DNA from: Kudoa neothunni | Taxonomy: Eukaryota; Cnidaria | NCBI GenBank assembly: GCA_964304625.1 | Contig: OZ199839.1 | Coordinates: forward strand, 7,688,001-7,752,000 | Direction of reading: 5' to 3' | DNA: 64,000 nucleotides | In this document: positions 13,082 through 25,134 of the stretch, piece by piece | Numbering within the stretch: the stretch's first letter is position 1 | Layout: every line of letters starts with the position of its first letter | Notes under the pieces: generated by a model | Database searches by the model: none | The model's input: only the letters and a program-made list of their open reading frames with translations | What the model was told of the DNA's origin: nothing | Program-made: the position numbers and the translations under genes

Positions 13082-13892
13082 AATTCTATGTTATATTGTT
13101 ATAGATAAGAATAATATACGTGAATAAACTTGGTAATCCACTATAACGAAGATGGAGAAAATTTATTTCGATCTAAAGGTTATTGATTTTAGTACACTAT
13201 TAATCTACGCAACTGATGACGATAGATAATCTTTTGTTAAAAGGTACTCAAGGATATATTAATTAATCAATTATTTGTTTAAGATAAAGAAAATTATTTG
13301 TTTGTTTAATGTATCAATCAGTACGCTATCTAATACCGTCCATTCACAGCAAATAGAAAATCTATGTATATTCGACTAAAATCGACCTGCCGTGATCATC
13401 ACTATTGCGAATTATTTGATTAATGATTGAACGTCAAATGACAATTGTAATGATGATTTATTGAAATTACTTAATGTCAGCTTTTCTAAAGATCAACATA
13501 ATAAAATGTTTTAATATATTATACGAAAGGAAGTGGCTATTCTTACGAGATCGTATAATACCATCTCGGAACGGTTTATTCTTACGACAACGGGTACCTT
13601 GTTTCCTACTTTAGATATTTAAAAACATGTAACTACATTTTTTTCCTAGAAAATTTTTAATTTTTATAAATTAATGTTTTAATTATCTTAGTTTGTAAGT
13701 TTGGTAATGGTAAAGGAGACGGTTACTAAAATTCAACCGCTAAACTTCATTTTTTCCTCCGATTCCATCATGATATTCTTTTTACAATTCTAAATGTTGG
13801 GCAGGGTTATTCAATTCTTAAAAAATCTAATTATAAATTTTAAGAAATTTATAATTAGGACTGATCCCCCAGTTGTGTTATTTATGCCTGTA
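13082..13892. other. Upstream region of the DRAM-like gene
   Basis: AT-rich and non-coding as far as I can see. It must hold the promoter. It contains GGAAGTGGCTATT at 13531, the same motif that ends the MULE at 26832 and recurs near 22847, probably a solo or degraded terminus. Confidence 0.4.
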
Positions 13893-14360
13893 AACAGGCT
13901 AGCTCAGTGGTGTGATGACTACACTCAATACCCTGAGGTACTAGATTCGGTCCCTACCTCCGATAAATCTACTGTTTCCGTAGGGGTGTATCTATCCTGT
14001 AAGGAAAGCTGTAACTAGAGTTCAATTGTTAAATAAGTGTTCTCTTATCTTCAGTCATATTATGATCTAACAAAAGAGGTTTAATTAGATGTTTGAAAGA
14101 TGGGGGATGCATTATGGCAGGCGTGAAATATCTGTAGAGCCCAAATCCTTATGGATAGGGTTTTAGGGTGATGGTTACACCAGAATGAGGGCATTTAGAA
14201 GATTAAACTCCTACAATACCATCAAAAGATAAGGGGCAAGAAGTAGATGTTACTCGTCCTGTGGTACCTATAGCGATAAAGGGGATGACCTAATCAGGCA
14301 TAACTCTACAATCTAAAAAGTTACGCCAAGGATTTTACCCTATAAATCTTCTAGTTAGGT
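13893..14360 (+). repeat. tRNA-derived SINE
   Basis: The block starts with a tRNA-like head. An A box TAGCTCAGTGG lies at 13900-13910 and a B-box-like GATTCGGTCCC at 13944-13954, at the 30-40 bp spacing of RNA polymerase III genes. About 400 bp of unrelated, more GC-rich body sequence follows, running up to the edge of the Tigger element. No cloverleaf-competent tRNA can be drawn past the D arm. The 3' end is uncertain because the Tigger element begins at 14371. Confidence 0.55.
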
Positions 14361-14370
14361 TTAGTAAGTA

Positions 14371-16338
14371 CAGTCAGTGACCGGTTTTACGTACTTTTAA
14401 ATATCGCATTTATTTTACAAGTTATATCATGAAAAAATAAATAATATATTTACTAACACATTTATTTATAAATTTAAATGAAAAAACTTTATATGCACCT
14501 AAATTTTGCAATCAAAATATCACGTGATTTGCCAATTTTACGCACCTTTTCTGACCAAATTGGTTTATAGTTTTCATAAAAGTGACGTAAATGGCTAATA
14601 AAAATAAATCTAAGAATAGAACAATTGAAGAGAAATATAAAATTATTAAATATTTTCATGGAATCACCTCAAGAGGTGCGAAGGTTGCTACTATAAAACA
14701 TTTTAATATATCAACAATATCCACTCTTAATGGCATTTTAAAAAATGAAGAGAAAATTATAGAAATGTTTGAGGGGGGATTGGTTTGTAAAAATAGGAAA
14801 AATCTAAATGATGGCACCAATATTTCCCTCGATGAATGTGTCTATAATTGGATATGCTGGGTGCGATCAAAAAAAATTGAATTAACTGCCACCGACATCA
14901 TTGATAAGAGAAACGAAATTGCCAGAGAAAAGAATTTACCATCAAATGCACCATACGGTTGGTTTCGATGTTTTAAATCGAGATTTAATCTCAAAAAAAT
15001 AAATTTCCATGGCGAAGCGGCTGACATTGACCCATGTACAAGTTCTGAATGGCTTTCTCAACTTAAAAACTTATGTGAAGGATATAGTGATGATTGTATC
15101 TATAATATAGATGAAACCGCGTTGTTTTATCAACAACAACGAGGTATATTTTTCCATTTGTCATACTTGCATATTTTATATAGGTAAAAGTTATGTAAGC
15201 TCCATAGAAAGTCATACAAAGGGAACAAGAAAGTCTAAAAAACGAATGACTGTTTTGTTCGGTGCATCGCTAAGCGGAGAAAAACTTGAACCTTTGGTTA
15301 TTGGACCTAGTCGAAAGCCCAGATGCTTTAAAAATATAAATAGCCTTCCAGTTTTATATGAATCCAACAAGAAGTCTTGGATGACTAGTGAAATCTTCCT
15401 AAGATATCTAACTAAAATCAATTCTATTTTCACGAAAAAAAATAAAAATGTTCTAATTTTTTTAGATAATGCAACCTCTCACCAAAAAAACCATTCAGTA
15501 ACATAAAGCTGATCTTTTTACCCCAAAAATACCACTAGTTTATTGCAACCCCTAGATCAAGGGATTATTCACTCATTCAAATGTGCATATAAGAGGAAAA
15601 TGATCAAAAAATATATTTCATGTATTGAGGTGGGATTAGAACCAACTCCACCAACCATTTTAGATGCGATGATGTTGATTAAACAAGCGTAGGAATGTGT
15701 AAGCGTATCCATCATCATAAATTGCTTTCAAAAAGCTGGGTTTTCATCTCGACAACCGGTCCCTGTCAAAGCTAACAGCATTTTGATATCACCCGACAAA
15801 GAGTTTATTGAAATATGTGACATAACTCATCCAAATATATTACAAGAAGAAATTGAGGATATGATTGCCGACGAAGCTTCAATAGAGAATATCAATATGG
15901 TCCAAACCCTATATTCTGAAAAATTCGATGAGTCTTCAGCTTTAGGTGATAAATTTTCGAGTTTATATATATATTAACTTTATGTAGAGAGTGATGATTA
16001 TAGTGATGATGAAGCGAATTGTGAAAAAATTGATATTTTGGAAAGAAATCCAATATCATGTCAGAAGGCTTTGATTTATTTGAAGGAGTTAAAAATATTC
16101 TACAAATTTCATAAAGATGATCGATCGGCCATCTTAGCTTCGTTAGAAGAAGATACAATCAACATAATTTCAAGGAACCTTACTCAATCAAAAATAACTG
16201 ATTACTTCCATTTAAAAAATGATTAAACACTATACTATCCCAAATTGGCGCATTCTAATTACGTTATTTAATAAACAATTGAATATTTTCATTCTGGCGC
16301 GCGCGCGCATAAAAGTACGTAAAACCGGTCACTGACTG
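14371..16338 (+). mobile_element. Tigger/pogo-like DNA transposon
   Basis: Perfect inverted ends begin CAGTCAGTGACCGGTTTTAC on both sides and continue through GTACTTTTA. The TA dinucleotides at 14369-14370 and 16339-16340 are the target duplication typical of Tc1/mariner/pogo. The element is 1968 bp. Near-identical ends with a broken gene suggest a fairly young but inactive copy. Confidence 0.88.
14591..16225 (+). pseudogene. Tigger-type transposase with a 40-nt intron
   Basis: The frame starts MANKNKSKNRTIEEKYKIIK and shows the CENP-B/pogo layout: helix-turn-helix region, a second DNA-binding block (WFRCFKSRFNL), then the DDE core with YNIDETALFY, FLDNATSH and SLLQPLDQGII supplying the three acidic residues. 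A GT-AG intron at 15144-15183 restores the frame (phase 1) between YQQQRG and KSYVSS. After the second exon the frame meets in-frame stops at about 15505 and 15511, at about 15690, and again near 15976, so the copy is dead. The last ~60 residues end SKITDYFHLKND. Confidence 0.82.
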
Positions 16339-16350
16339 TATCTTTTTTAA

Positions 16351-18712
16351 CCCTTTCGATCCCAAATTTTTTTTTTCTTTCGAAAAAAATTTATTGTATA
16401 GAAGTGGTGTTAAAAACGATAAATTTAAAATTTTAATTTAAAAAGAGTTTTCCATGTTCCAATTCGTCACACTTTTGGTCTTGTTCACTACAGTGAACAA
16501 CGGACTCCAACGGTAACAAAAACACAAAATTTTTAAATGAGAAAAAAATAAATTTTATTAATAACTAATTAGTTTATTTTACATGGAAATCATAAAAACA
16601 GTTCCTTCCTTTAACAATGCAACAAGTTGCATACATTTTACACATGCGAACTGTGAGTTCCTTTTACATAGACGGCACCTATTTTTTTATTCATTCATCG
16701 TAGGGTAATGACCAACATTGTCAAATCTAATAGAATCTGATAGTACATTATTTTTTTGACGTTTTTGGCAATAAATGACATCATAATCTTCACACACATC
16801 CAGACTTGGTCGACCTCGCTTTGATATTACTACCCGTTTTTTATAATAGATGAGTGATTCGCATATGGATTCTGTAAATGATAACAAGTCTTTCATTTCC
16901 TTTCCGGGCGTCTTTCGTACGACGTAGTTTCTGTGATATAGCAGCCATGAATTAATAATGGCTGTATTTAGACCCCAAATGAAAATTTTCATGTAAAACG
17001 CTAAAGATTTATGCTCTAATATATACAATGCCGTCGGCATATCTGATAGATCGACACCCCCATGTTTTTGTTGTATTCAGAAACAACATTAGGACACTCA
17101 ACATTAACTATTCGTTTGAGACGTTTATCAAATCTCCTTACCCTGAGACTGGGTTCCAAAGAAGAATACGTTGGGGGAAATATAACTACTAAGCCATCAC
17201 ACCATTGAGATAACACAATACCTTGATGAAGATCTTGCACTCTTTCATACACTCCGCGACCATTTTTCTCGAATATCTTTGCGGGAGTTAAAGAGAAATT
17301 TTTTATTCTATTTCTTCGAATTGTACCAACTGAGTAAATATTTTGGGTTTTTAAAAACACTTGTAGTGAGGTAGGAGTAAAGTAGTTGTCAAAATAGAGG
17401 AAATATGTATTTGAAGTTGGAAGAGTTTCGGATAGTTGTTTAACAACGAAGTCTCCTGAGTTTAGACCATATCTTTGCGCAACCGTAGGTCTTTTTCCAT
17501 CATAAATGTGAAAGTCATACACGATGCCACTAACATCGCATCTAGCGAAAATTTTAAAGCCCCACTTTGAAGGTTTCTTCGGGAGGTATTGCCTTGCCTT
17601 CCATTTTCCTTGAAAAGGAATTATTTTCTCGTCGTCAATTGAATTGTGTACTTCTGTGGTTATTTTTAAGCATGCCATCCTGAAGTGCTCAAGAAAAGGT
17701 CTAATTTTCGCGAAACGATCGAAAGTGGGTGAGTTTTGATTTGTTATAAGAGCTTCGTTATTACTAAAATGTAAAAATTTGAGGATTTGCTGGAAACGAA
17801 TTCTGGAGAAAGTATTTGAAACAGGGGGATAATTCAGGAATTTACTCCAATAGCAGCGGTAACGAGGCATCCTAACGATGCCCATCAAAATAAGAACGCC
17901 GATGAACTTTTGAATTTCTTCAACATGTGTACGGAAAGTCGATCCAAATTGAGTGGAATAGATATTTGATTGCGATACTATTAGTTCCATTAGTTCATTG
18001 CCAAAGAAGAAATTAAAGTAGTCTATTGGTTCACGAAAACCGTCAAGTTCTTCAAAATTTTCATCTGTGGTTACATTTTCAGGTCGTTTAATCCAGGGCC
18101 CTTCATTAATCCATTGGACAACTGTTTCTTCTTCCACAGCAGCCGATTCATCTGACGAGCTAGTAGAGAATTCCTCAACATTTTCGGTTTTTATTGGATC
18201 AAATTCATCATCGGAATACACATCAATATCTGAAATAACAGAATCTGGAAGAACTATAACTTCCACTTGTATTTTTCGACTGTTTGACCTTGTTGCTCTG
18301 AAATCGTGATCCATTATAATCCGAAATTTTAGTTCCGTTGGAGCCCGTTGTTCTCGTAGTGAACACATGCTTTTAAAGCTGTGTACATTTGTTTACTAAT
18401 TGTATCAATGTGAATATTTGATAAAATAAACTAACCATAAATCTACAATATATATTTATTTGTTTTTATTTATAAAATGAAACATACTTTTATCGACAGA
18501 ATAAGATTGCAATTTTTTAATCCGTATTTAGTAAAAAGTATTGTTCAATAAAAAATTTTTCATTCTTAAATATGATATAAGTAAAAATATTAACAATCTT
18601 AATACTAAAATCTTCAGTTTAATTTACTTTGGTTTTCTATATAAGTATATTCAATACGTGGTAGCCATAATAATGGTTTGTTCACTACAGCTGAACAATG
18701 GGACCGAAAGGG
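16351..18712 (-). mobile_element. piggyBac element, nearly complete
   Basis: TTAA at 16347-16350 and 18713-18716 bracket ends CCCTTTCGATCCCA and CCCTTTCGGTCCCA. The palindrome TTGTTCACTACAGTGAACAA is at 16481-16500, and a version with one extra base is at 18678-18698, 14 bp inside the transposase 5' end. The element is 2362 bp and stands 12 bp from the Tigger element. Confidence 0.9.
16574..18314 (-). pseudogene. piggyBac transposase, lightly damaged
   Basis: The ATG at 18314 (MDHDFRATRSN) opens a frame of about 420 codons. It has an acidic N-terminus, the DDE_Tnp_1_7 entry block PIDYFNFFFGNELMELIV, FIGVLILMGIVRMPRYRCYW, SIDDEKIIPFQGK, FARCDVSGIVYDFHIYDGK and YFLYFDNYFT. The frame slips by one base in a run of five C at 17057-17061, exactly where the GGVDLSD block should read. 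It continues in a second frame to 16687 (KRGRPSLD). The C-terminal cysteine-rich domain (CRLCK, CVKC, CFYDFH) is in yet another frame, ending at 16574. A gene one base from long continuity suggests recent loss. Confidence 0.85.
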
Positions 18713-18716
18713 TTAA

Positions 18717-19339
18717 ATAAATGGGTGTTTTTCATTCCATTGAGTATTATTTTGTCTTTTATTCATCATAACGAATATTTTTGTTAATTTTGTCTGAATA
18801 AGTCGATGACCACAAGCGATATTGCGCGTTAGAATTTAGTCGATACTTGCCATAAACATGGCTACTATAAGAAACGAAGACGAATTTTTTATTTGAATAT
18901 CTTATTTTAAAACAATTAATTGTCAACGTCCCTAAGAGGTGCAAGAATTGCAGGAGTCGCGGTTCTATGTATTTATCAAACAGAAAGAGAAATAAAATGA
19001 CTCCGAAATTGACACGCATCCCTTCTCATTAAACAACGATGATAACCAACCTGTATATGTGTGCGGGAAGTAATGCCAAACCTTTTTACGGTTTAAATTA
19101 TAATAGATGTAAAATTAAATATAGTCCCATAAGAAATACTTTTTTTTCTTCTGGTAATTCGAACTCGAGGACAAAGCTATCATTATAGATAATAATCAAA
19201 ATTATATATATGGGGTATTGGAAAATATTATTGATTCGACTTCAGAAATGGTAGCAATGTCGAAATCGCCCATTACCTTGTGGTTTTCCAAGATTCATGA
19301 TGTTTGTTCCAAATTATTTAATATGAGAAACCCTATTGG
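18717..19339. other. Spacer between piggyBac and Merlin remnants
   Basis: An 86-codon minus-strand open frame at 18759-19019 has no family signal. No other structure was seen. Confidence 0.4.
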
Positions 19340-20100
19340 AGTTGACGGTTTCGTCAGAAATTGACGAAAGCTTATTGCATGATAGAAGAAAGAATAACAG
19401 GGGGAGGTATCTCAAAAGGAACAACTTGGAAAGATCATCAGTTAAAGGAGTTTTGGCATCATTATCTGAATTACAAGATGTAATATTATATATTGTTACC
19501 TTTTAATATTTCTATTTTTTAGGAGGATACGAGCAATTGTGGATACCTTCCCGATATAGACGTAGACGAATTATCTGACAAATATATGTGTAACAATGTT
19601 TACATAATATAAAATCTTAGTTTTTGAGTAGCGCCTTTGTACAAATCCTGATAAATATGATAATAGAAATCGATGGACCATGGGTGTTTGGTCCATGTTT
19701 GTGTTCGGTTGATGCGAATAAGAAAAGAAAACTTTTAAAGGTTCGATACTTTAAAGTTCCCAAACGTAACATGGAAACGTTACTCCCTATTATAAAGAAT
19801 GAATAGTCATTCCTGGATCAACAATATTCAGAGATGAATGACTCGCTTACAAAAAATTACAAGAATTGGGGCTATAATCACATCAAAGTGAACTATTCTG
19901 CCGCCTATGTTGTTGGAAGAAATCATTCTAACACGATTCGATCGTGTTAGGGACGGTTAATATTGAAGATATTCAAAATAAAGCGTGGTGTAAGCGATTT
20001 GTATTTCGAAAGTTATCTCCACGAAGAATGGTTTCGTTCCACAAAGGGAAAGAAATTTGAATTATTAAACAATTTTATGAATATTGTTAGCAATTATTAT
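19340..20100 (+). pseudogene. Merlin (IS1595/ISXO2-type) transposase remnant
   Basis: The plus strand carries, in order, the family's first acidic block EIDESLLHDRRKNNRGRYLK (19355 on), then WVFGPCL with KVPKRNMETLLPIIKNE (about 19680-19805), then NWGYNHIKVNYSAAYVVG with NHSNTIR (about 19865-19940), and a C-terminal SYLHEEWF. This is the order found in ISXO2-like DDE transposases of Merlin elements (DE, WVFGG, TLLPII, GYxHxxVNHS, HTNxIE). Pieces are in different frames with stops, so it is dead. Inverted ends were not located. Confidence 0.6.
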
Positions 20101-20657
20101 GCCATTGAGTAAAATATGAGTTTTTATTCATTCTCCATAATGATATAGTTTTTTATTGGTTAAAATGTTATGTAATTAATAAAATTTTGATGTTAGTACT
20201 ATACAATAGAAAGTCAGTTCTTATACAATTGTGTTGTAAGATTCTAATTAAATTCAAAAAATAAACGTAACAGAAAAATTTAAGCACTATATGACTTTTA
20301 AGAATAAAAAATTTGAAGATATTCTATGTAAAGAGATTTTAACACACGCTCTTATGTATGACGAGACCATTCAGCTAATAAAACTTGATAAAAAAAACTA
20401 TAAATATATAATTTATCCAAATAATTTTATATTAATGTTTAAAACTATTCAGTAAAATATTCAAAATATGCAATAAAAAAGTTGAAGTGGGTTTTACATC
20501 AAATGCGTCATTATTTGGAATAAATAAGAAAATATTAAACGTTGATAAAAATATTACTTCACAACTTAATTTACATGAATATATAAAATCAATTTAAAAT
20601 ACAACTGTTCTCTAATGACTCAAACGATAGAAACTGGAACATAATACGACGGTATAA
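20101..20657. other. AT-rich spacer
   Basis: No gene or repeat recognised. Confidence 0.4.
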
Positions 20658-22360
20658 GATAGGATGTGGCGCTTAAAAACATTATTTTACATTTATTTTT
20701 TCTCTAATCCTTTCATGATTGTTCCTGATAAATAAATGAATATCATGATCAATTATTCAGCTAATGTTGACAACCCCTTATTTGGTTACTAAATCCGAAT
20801 AAAACATTTTCGGTACTCGTGAAATCTTAGTTAAATTTCCCAAACAAATGAAAACACATTTTATTTTTTATACGCTAACTTCTAAAATGATTATGCGTCT
20901 TAATAGTATTTTAGTAATAGATCGTTTCAAAATTATACGAATCAATCGTTTAATTAAACTTTACTCATCTTATTATAAATTATCTTCTCTATTATTTTTT
21001 ATGTATCGACTATGGACCTTTTAAATAAAAGTACAATAATTTATCGCTTATTTTAGTTTTTATATTTTTTTTGGTGAATATATTTAAATTTTAAAAAAAA
21101 GTTATAATCATTTTATCATCGAAATTTCATTACATTTAATAACTCTAAAAAAATGTTGTAACAATTAAATTTTAAATTTTCTGTCATAATTTATAAAATT
21201 TTGAAGAAAATTTACAAATAATTATGCTTTTTAAATATTTCCATAATATTTTACTATTTACCGGTTGGTTTAACATTATATTGTAACTTAACATTAATTC
21301 TTTATTCACAATAAATTGTTATAAAACTTATTTAAACGAAGCAGTTACTACGACATATAATTTGATAAAATGATAAATAATTGGCACCGTTATAGTTTTC
21401 AAATATTTCATTTAAGGTATCGGTCATCGGTCCCATAATTTTTCTATTTTGCATGAATTATTATTTTTGTCAATTTCAATGAAATACTCTTTACTATCAA
21501 ATGGTTTACGTATATAAAATTAGAAGCACGAATATTCCTAATTTTTGAAACCCTAACCCGCTGTTTTTTGTGGTTACATCAAGATTTTCGGAGGCAGATA
21601 TAACTGGTTTCATCCATGTTTCAGTCATAAATAATCTTATATATTTTTCTTCATCGTTATGTTTGGGGAGTGATGAAACAAATTTAAACCCCAAAAAAGT
21701 TCCACTTCGAGGAGATACCTTAGTTTTACAGCCTCGAAATTGTGAAACTAATATTTAGGTCTGTAATAGTTGATTTTGACAAAAATAACTAAATGAATAA
21801 ATTGCATCATTTCTTTGTATGATTTTGTTTTACACATTGATTTTTGAAGGTTTAGATCCCTATAGTTGAGGAGGAACAATTGAAGTTGTGGCAATTGTCA
21901 TACCTAGAAGAAAAAGGAAGGAAATATTCTTTTCTACAAGTACATTAAACAATTTAAGGGAGTTATCAATCAATAAAAAAATATTCATCGCCAAAGAAAC
22001 TCGAAGAATTCATTTTCTCTAACGCGCGGGTAATTTGATAAATTACTAGCTTAAATATCTTACATTTTGTTATTTCAATGCAACGAAGAATTACCAAAAT
22101 TGATACTATGGCATATAATTAATTTAGAGGTTAGTGTGCGAACAATAAAATGGGTTTTCATCTGTCTTGGGAAATTTAACGAAGATTTCATATGTACCGA
22201 TGGTGAGGTATTGTGGGATTTTGTAACAAAATAAGACGATATCCTAATTACCGGAATTCTTCCTCACAGTATTCATTTAATTTTATTATAAACAATCGTG
22301 AAAGAATCGACCAAAAATACTGTGCGCATGTAGCGTTTATTCGAGGTGCCACATCCTATC
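20658..22360. repeat. Inverted repeat pair bracketing 1.7 kb
   Basis: GATAGGATGTGGCGC at 20658-20672 is mirrored by the inverse of GATAGGATGTGGCACC at 22345-22360, with partial similarity just outside. This may be the ends of an undefined DNA transposon. The only coding hint between is an 80-codon minus-strand open frame at 21506-21745 (FMTETWMKPVISASENLDVT), whose family I do not recognise. Confidence 0.35.
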
Positions 22361-22954
22361 CCTATTAACTTTGATATTTTCTACCATTTACGCGAAATAC
22401 TCCATCTCATCACGAGGAAAAAATTATCTGATTTATTTTCGAAAATAGAATGTGTGTAATTATGAAGCATATATTGTATAAACATGAAATAACAATAAAA
22501 ATCCTAATAAAATACAGACTTAATTAACACAACTGGGGATTAATCCGAAGATTTCTTAAAATTTATAATTTTATATTTTCCATATATTATTGTTATTTTG
22601 ACTTGGACATTCATTCGATAAATTTAGTTATGTAAACTTAAGGGTACAATTATCGGAGGCAGAAACATAAAAATGACGGGGCCCATTTGCATGTTAAATT
22701 AAAATCTAAAACAGCATCCACGCGCGTAATGAAATTTTTTTAATCCCAACTACTCTTACTCAAATACTGTATACATGTTTAAATATATTCAAAATTAGTG
22801 GCGCATAAATATTATTTACCCTGTCAATAGCCACTTCCTTAAATAATTATCTATTATTTTGGGTGTGTAATAAAGAATACAAAAATGACACAAAATGTAT
22901 ATTTTTTTTATTAATTTTTATTTATTTTTTCAAAATAAAAATAAAAAGAAATAC
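22361..22954. other. AT-rich spacer
   Basis: Contains TGTCAATAGCCACTTCC near 22847, resembling the end of the MULE at 26832-29373. No gene seen. Confidence 0.4.
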
Positions 22955-23390
22955 ATGGAGATATTCATAATCTACTATATATATAAAGTATTTACGTCAG
23001 TCTGTGTGTGTGGGTTTGCAGCAGTACTCATGTATCATGGAGAAATTTTGTTTAATGTAGCTTTTAGGTTGCATTCTAAAGGACGGTATTATTATAAAAA
23101 ATTGTTAATTAACTTAAAAATACATATCGTTACCAGGAGTAAGGAATTTTCTGGTTTTCTACATCAAACAACAGATGGAAAATACCTGTATAATATTGAT
23201 GTTCGTTTACTTCAGAGTGATAATCAATTAGAAATGAACTTTTATTCTCGATATAAAAAAAACAGCTAATTATGTTATAGAATGTTTTAAAAATGTTACG
23301 CATGCCGATTTGAATAATTTTAAGACAGATAATGCCACCAGAGCCATATTTACAAGAGATGTAGCATTTCCTTTAAAGTTTGTGTCATAA
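22955..23390 (+). pseudogene. Small membrane-anchored protein of unknown family
   Basis: The ATG at 22955 opens a frame with one N-terminal membrane segment (VFTSVCVCGFAAVLMY) followed by a soluble part: GEILFNVAFRLHSKGRYYYK, then FSGFLHQTTDGKYLYNIDVR, then QLEMNFYSRYKK. After a run of eight A (23255-23262) protein-like sequence continues one base out of frame (NYVIECFKNVTHADLNNFK, then FTRDVAFPLKFVS) to a stop at 23388-23390. Smooth continuation across the slip suggests a real 145-residue gene with a one-base frameshift or a sequencing error in the homopolymer. The composition looks like a host protein, not a transposase. I cannot name the family. Confidence 0.45.
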
Positions 23391-24771
23391 CCAAATTATT
23401 TCAGATATCCATTCATTTTTCAAGCACTATAGATACATTTTTGAGCAAAAATTATTTACGTACCATTTTAAATAAAACATATAATTTGAGATTATAAGTT
23501 TTTGTCATGTTGGAATAATTGGGGTCTGTATACGCATTCTAAAAATGATGTGAGATGTGTGTAGAGTTTTCAAATATTTAGATTCTTGTGATAACTTCTC
23601 AAATGACAATTATGCTCTATTGGAATTTCTGAGGTTGAAACTATATTCATATTTCCATTAATTTGCTACTCATTTTATTTTTTTCCTTAAGTTTTTTGCG
23701 AAACAACTGGCATAATTAATTCATTAATTTTCTATATTTGATGAGATAATTCTTTAAACCTGATTATTTCCTATCTTCAAACTTAAACGTTAATATTCAT
23801 AACAACATTAAGTTTTCTTTAGGCTAAAAATAATTCAGAATGATATAATACTGTGTTAATTATTAAGAAATTATTTGTTCATTCGATATAACCGACATTT
23901 TTCCAAAGTTCGCGTTAGTTTGAGAATATTTTAATAACAAGGAATTTTATGAGACGATAAAATAGTACGTTTATTATTAAAGAGGAGCACTCTTTTGAGA
24001 AAACTCAATGACTTTTAAACATTACCGTAAGTTTTCAAATTAAAAACATATTTACATTTTAGATTTAACCATATTTTGTTAATTAAATTATATTTTTTTA
24101 AACAATAAACAATTGTTTAAAGTAAGGCTGCATTTATATAAAAATCTGGAAATTATTTTAAAATAATGAATACGTAAGTTACCACTCACAAATTATTAAA
24201 ACCTCATTAACATCCTTTAAAAAATTGCAAAAAAGGAGTAATAATTAATATTTTTATTTCTGACTCACCTTAGATCGATTTTATCTTTTTTATCGTTTGT
24301 AGACTAATAATAAATTTTATAGCTAGAAGGATTAATTTTTATCACCAAATTTTGAAAAGAACTGAAAGTCCTATTTAAGTTACTTAATGACTTTGTTTAA
24401 TAAATAAATGAACTTTAATCGTTAATTAAATATCTTATAAAATTAAGGTCATTGTATTTTTGGTCAATAATTTGTAAAATAAACTTAAAAATACTCATTA
24501 ATTTCTCTCAATACCTCTATTTATATTTGAATGTAAAGTGTGCGCATATTTTTGTTTATCTAAATGAGCACATTGCAGACATAACGACAAGCTCTAAAAT
24601 ACTTCAATTAAAATAGAAAAATAAAATTAAAAGTTAAAATTTTCCATCACAGTACCAGGCAAAGCTGGGCATTAGCAGCGCTAGTCAAATACAAAACATT
24701 AAAAAATCACTCGCTAATGGAGAAAAGGCTAATTCGTAAGTTTATATCACAAAAATACACTAATAAAAATG
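23391..24771. other. AT-rich region without recognisable gene
   Basis: Only short AT-biased open frames. Nothing supported. Confidence 0.45.
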
Positions 24772-25134
24772 TTATTTATCAGCTTTTAACTTTTTCCATT
24801 TGTTTCTACTAGATCTTTTCTTGGAAACTCTTTTTTTCATAACTTTACTCACGTGTTCAGGGTCGTCGTACACTTTGCTACCGGCCACTCGGTTCATTGC
24901 ATTCTTATAGCTCTCTTTTGTAAGCTGTCTATTGATCGACTTTGCTGTAGTTTTATCAGACGAATTGACCATTTTTTTCTTGGCATCTATAATTTTCAAC
25001 GATTTTTTCAAAACTTTTGTTTTCGACGCTCCCTTTCTTTTCTTTAAATTTTCATCGTTCACTAATCTTGTGAATTGCATGTGATTACATTTTATTTCAC
25101 CGGGTTTGTCCCGTTTGTCTACGCTATTGCTCAT
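24772..25134 (-). CDS. SURF6-like short protein
   Basis: A single uninterrupted frame of 120 aa starts MSNSVDKRDKPGEIKCNHMQF. It is extremely Lys/Arg-rich. The second half, SYKNAMNRVAGSKVYDDPEH, then VSKVMKKRVSKKRSSRNKWK, follows the core of Surfeit locus protein 6 (…WKKAL.RAEG.KVxDDPxLLKKxxKxKxKxKxKSxxxW). SURF6 is a nucleolar RNA/DNA-binding protein in ribosome biogenesis. Known members are 250-400 aa with an N-terminal extension and a longer C-terminus, so this is a short or partial homologue, possibly a retrocopy or a gene whose other exons I cannot see. The open frame is clean. Confidence 0.5.
   Translation of the reverse strand: MSNSVDKRDKPGEIKCNHMQFTRLVNDENLKKRKGASKTKVLKKSLKIIDAKKKMVNSSDKTTAKSINRQLTKESYKNAMNRVAGSKVYDDPEHVSKVMKKRVSKKRSSRNKWKKLKADK

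Noticed and set aside
13531-22858. GGAAGTGGCTATT at 13531 and its inverse near 22847 as ends of one 9-kb element
   Set aside because: Similarity is only about 13 bp, flanks do not match, and the interval holds several unrelated complete elements.
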